From assembly GCA_002699335.1 (NCBI GenBank), contig PACG01000145.1:1-5858 (forward strand): DNA of 5,858 nucleotides. The letters are read 5' to 3'. Shown here piece by piece: positions 5,311-5,858 of this stretch (position 1 is its first letter; the number at the start of each line of letters is the position of its first letter). Source of the DNA: Candidatus Poribacteria bacterium. Lineage in GTDB: Bacteria; Poribacteria; WGA-4E; UBA9662. Both the position numbers and the translations under genes were made by a program. Below the pieces are notes generated by a model. That model saw only the letters and a list, made by a program, of their open reading frames with translations. It made no database searches and was not told the DNA's origin.

Positions 5311-5448
5311 GTATTGGAATCAAAGCGCCAATGACGGATCACCCTCACTATATTTTTACCAACCCCTAAGGCGGTTGTTGCACGATCACTGGAGAATACG
5401 GCCGGATTCTCCACCACGGCAGGGAAAAGTTTCATGACCGGAAAAAGT
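5307..5448 (-). pseudogene. Remnant of a DUF4007-like gene
   Basis: Two minus-strand frames carry recognisable pieces in the right order. First comes TFSGHETFPCR (5448-5416); then, after a frame change, VVENPAVFSSDRATTALGVG followed by KNIVRVIRHW, ending at TGA 5307-5309. FSGHETF near the N-terminus and LGVGKNMVRxIRxW about 30 residues later are, as I recall, the signature of DUF4007 proteins, about 300 residues long and often found in DNA-modification or defence islands. Here about a dozen residues between the two motifs and everything after the second are missing, so the gene is dead. Recognition is from memory of the family motif, without a search. Confidence 0.5.
5390..5413. repeat. 24-bp near-perfect palindrome inside the DUF4007-like remnant
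   Basis: TGGAGAATACGG and CCGGATTCTCCA pair at 11 of 12 positions. It coincides with codons for VENPAVFSS in the remnant, so its symmetry may be a by-product of coding sequence. It lies about 140 bp upstream of the VOC start. Confidence 0.6.
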
Positions 5449-5478
5449 GACAGAAGTATCTTCGCTCTGTCGGGGAAG

Positions 5479-5580
5479 TCATGCTTTCAATAACCTGATT
5501 TGAATCATTTTATTGATCCGGTTGCCGACATGAATACCAATACCTTTCGCTTGGAGTAGTTGACCAAGTTGGGTAGGATC
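5479..5580 (-). pseudogene. Coding-like fragment, possibly phage-regulator type
   Basis: The minus strand reads DPTQLGQLLQAKGIGIHVGN and then RINKMIQIRLLKA to a TGA at 5479-5481. It is preceded in frame by a stop two codons upstream. The pattern PTxLGxLL followed about 15 residues later by N(R/K)xNKM loosely recalls the small C-terminal DNA-binding domain found in phage antirepressors. Without a start or longer context this is a weak assignment; I take it as the remaining end of a broken gene. Confidence 0.25.
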
Positions 5581-5640
5581 ATATCATACATAGTTCGAGT
5601 AACTAACAAATATCAACCTGAATCGGCTTATTAGCACTGG

Positions 5641-5680
5641 GTAGAGCAGAGGTCTAGTAATGGACTAGCCCTCGGTCTAC
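5641..5680. repeat. 40-nt compound stem-loop
   Basis: GTAGA/TCTAC, GAGG/CCTC and CTAGT/ACTAG nest in order around an AATGG loop, giving 14 pairs with small internal mismatches. It overlaps the stop of the coding-like fragment at 5654. It has no U-tract on either strand, so it is not an obvious terminator. Confidence 0.6.
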
Positions 5681-5848
5681 TGCGGTTAAAAGCTCATCGG
5701 CTAGCGCGGATTTCTGTTGATTTTGCCGGTGAAAGGGCAGAAAGTCGAAGGTATTAGCCTAAGCACGTTTGAAGTAGATCTCGGAAGTAGAGGGCAGGAA
5801 CCAGCCGGGCCGACTGACAAGACGACAATAGCCGCCAGACTTAGGCAT
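5654..5848 (-). pseudogene. Coding-like frame interrupted by an in-frame TAG
   Basis: From an ATG at 5848 the minus strand reads MPKSGGYCRLVSRPGWFLPS and TSEIYFKRA to TAG (5759-5761). It then continues in the same frame with ANTFDFLPFHRQNQQKSALA and DELLTAVDRGLVHY to a stop at 5654. Both halves look protein-like, about 63 residues in all. I recognise no family and see no ribosome binding site. One base change would explain the interruption, which fits the other broken genes in the window. Confidence 0.25.
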
Positions 5849-5858
5849 GATTTCATAA

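Noticed and set aside
5231..5437. 68-codon plus-strand open frame over the VOC start
   Set aside because: It overlaps the VOC start and ribosome binding site and the DUF4007-like remnant on the other strand, and has no initiation signal.
5625..5700. tRNA-like start (TTAGCACTGGGTAGAGCA resembles a D-arm)
   Set aside because: The D stem has a mismatch, the following hairpin has a 5-nt rather than 7-nt loop without a U33, and there is no GTTCRANNC T-loop or acceptor stem.
1..5858. CRISPR array, rRNA or complete insertion sequence
   Set aside because: No regularly spaced direct repeats, no rRNA-like stretch, and no transposase with terminal inverted repeats was seen.

Overview
The window looks bacterial: Shine-Dalgarno-led genes, ATG/GTG/TTG starts and sigma70-like promoter elements. 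Base composition is moderate, roughly mid-40s to 50% GC by eye. Coding density is unusually low. Only three genes are clearly intact: two Fe(II)/2-oxoglutarate oxygenases of the phytanoyl-CoA dioxygenase (PhyH) family and one vicinal-oxygen-chelate (VOC) protein. Multiple PhyH paralogues set among decaying genes would fit a host-associated or particle-associated bacterium of a PhyH-rich lineage, such as the sponge-associated Poribacteria or Entotheonella type. That placement is inference; no phylogenetic marker is present.

Left half (1-3100). PhyH gene 1 runs on the minus strand (174-1010). It has a good ribosome binding site and a possible promoter about 200 nt upstream, with a 7-bp dyad at the predicted transcription start. 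An 810-bp gap, holding at most one small doubtful gene (1511-1729), separates it from PhyH gene 2 on the plus strand (1832-2512). The stop codon of gene 2 lies in a 9-bp hairpin shared with the stop of a small convergent membrane-protein reading frame (2520-2729). Beyond it is a frame-broken, coding-like stretch (2803-3020) and a 13-bp tandem duplication (3028-3053).

Middle (3250-4810), almost entirely gene debris read on the minus strand. There is a charged, coiled-coil-like remnant broken by a stop and a frameshift (3255-3607), and a gene for an exported protein with an intact start, signal peptide and apparent BlaI/CopY-type operator but a broken body (3901-4632). A 22-residue N-terminal stub carrying the TFDDG motif of polysaccharide deacetylases lies at 4733-4801.

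Right end (4834-5858). The VOC gene (minus, 4834-5253) starts at TTG behind a perfect AAAAGGAGGT. Two nearly identical 12-bp dyads 15 bp apart lie directly upstream, a strong candidate operator. They overlap the end of a DUF4007-like remnant (5307-5448). Further upstream on the same strand are coding-like pieces broken by stops and frame changes (5479-5580, 5654-5848) and a 40-nt compound hairpin (5641-5680).

How the genes work together: the two PhyH proteins and the VOC protein could all act in small-molecule oxidation or handling. They are not in one operon, and no shared pathway can be shown from the sequence. I do not see a convincing complete new system. The main points of interest are the regulatory dyads and the dense set of recently broken genes.
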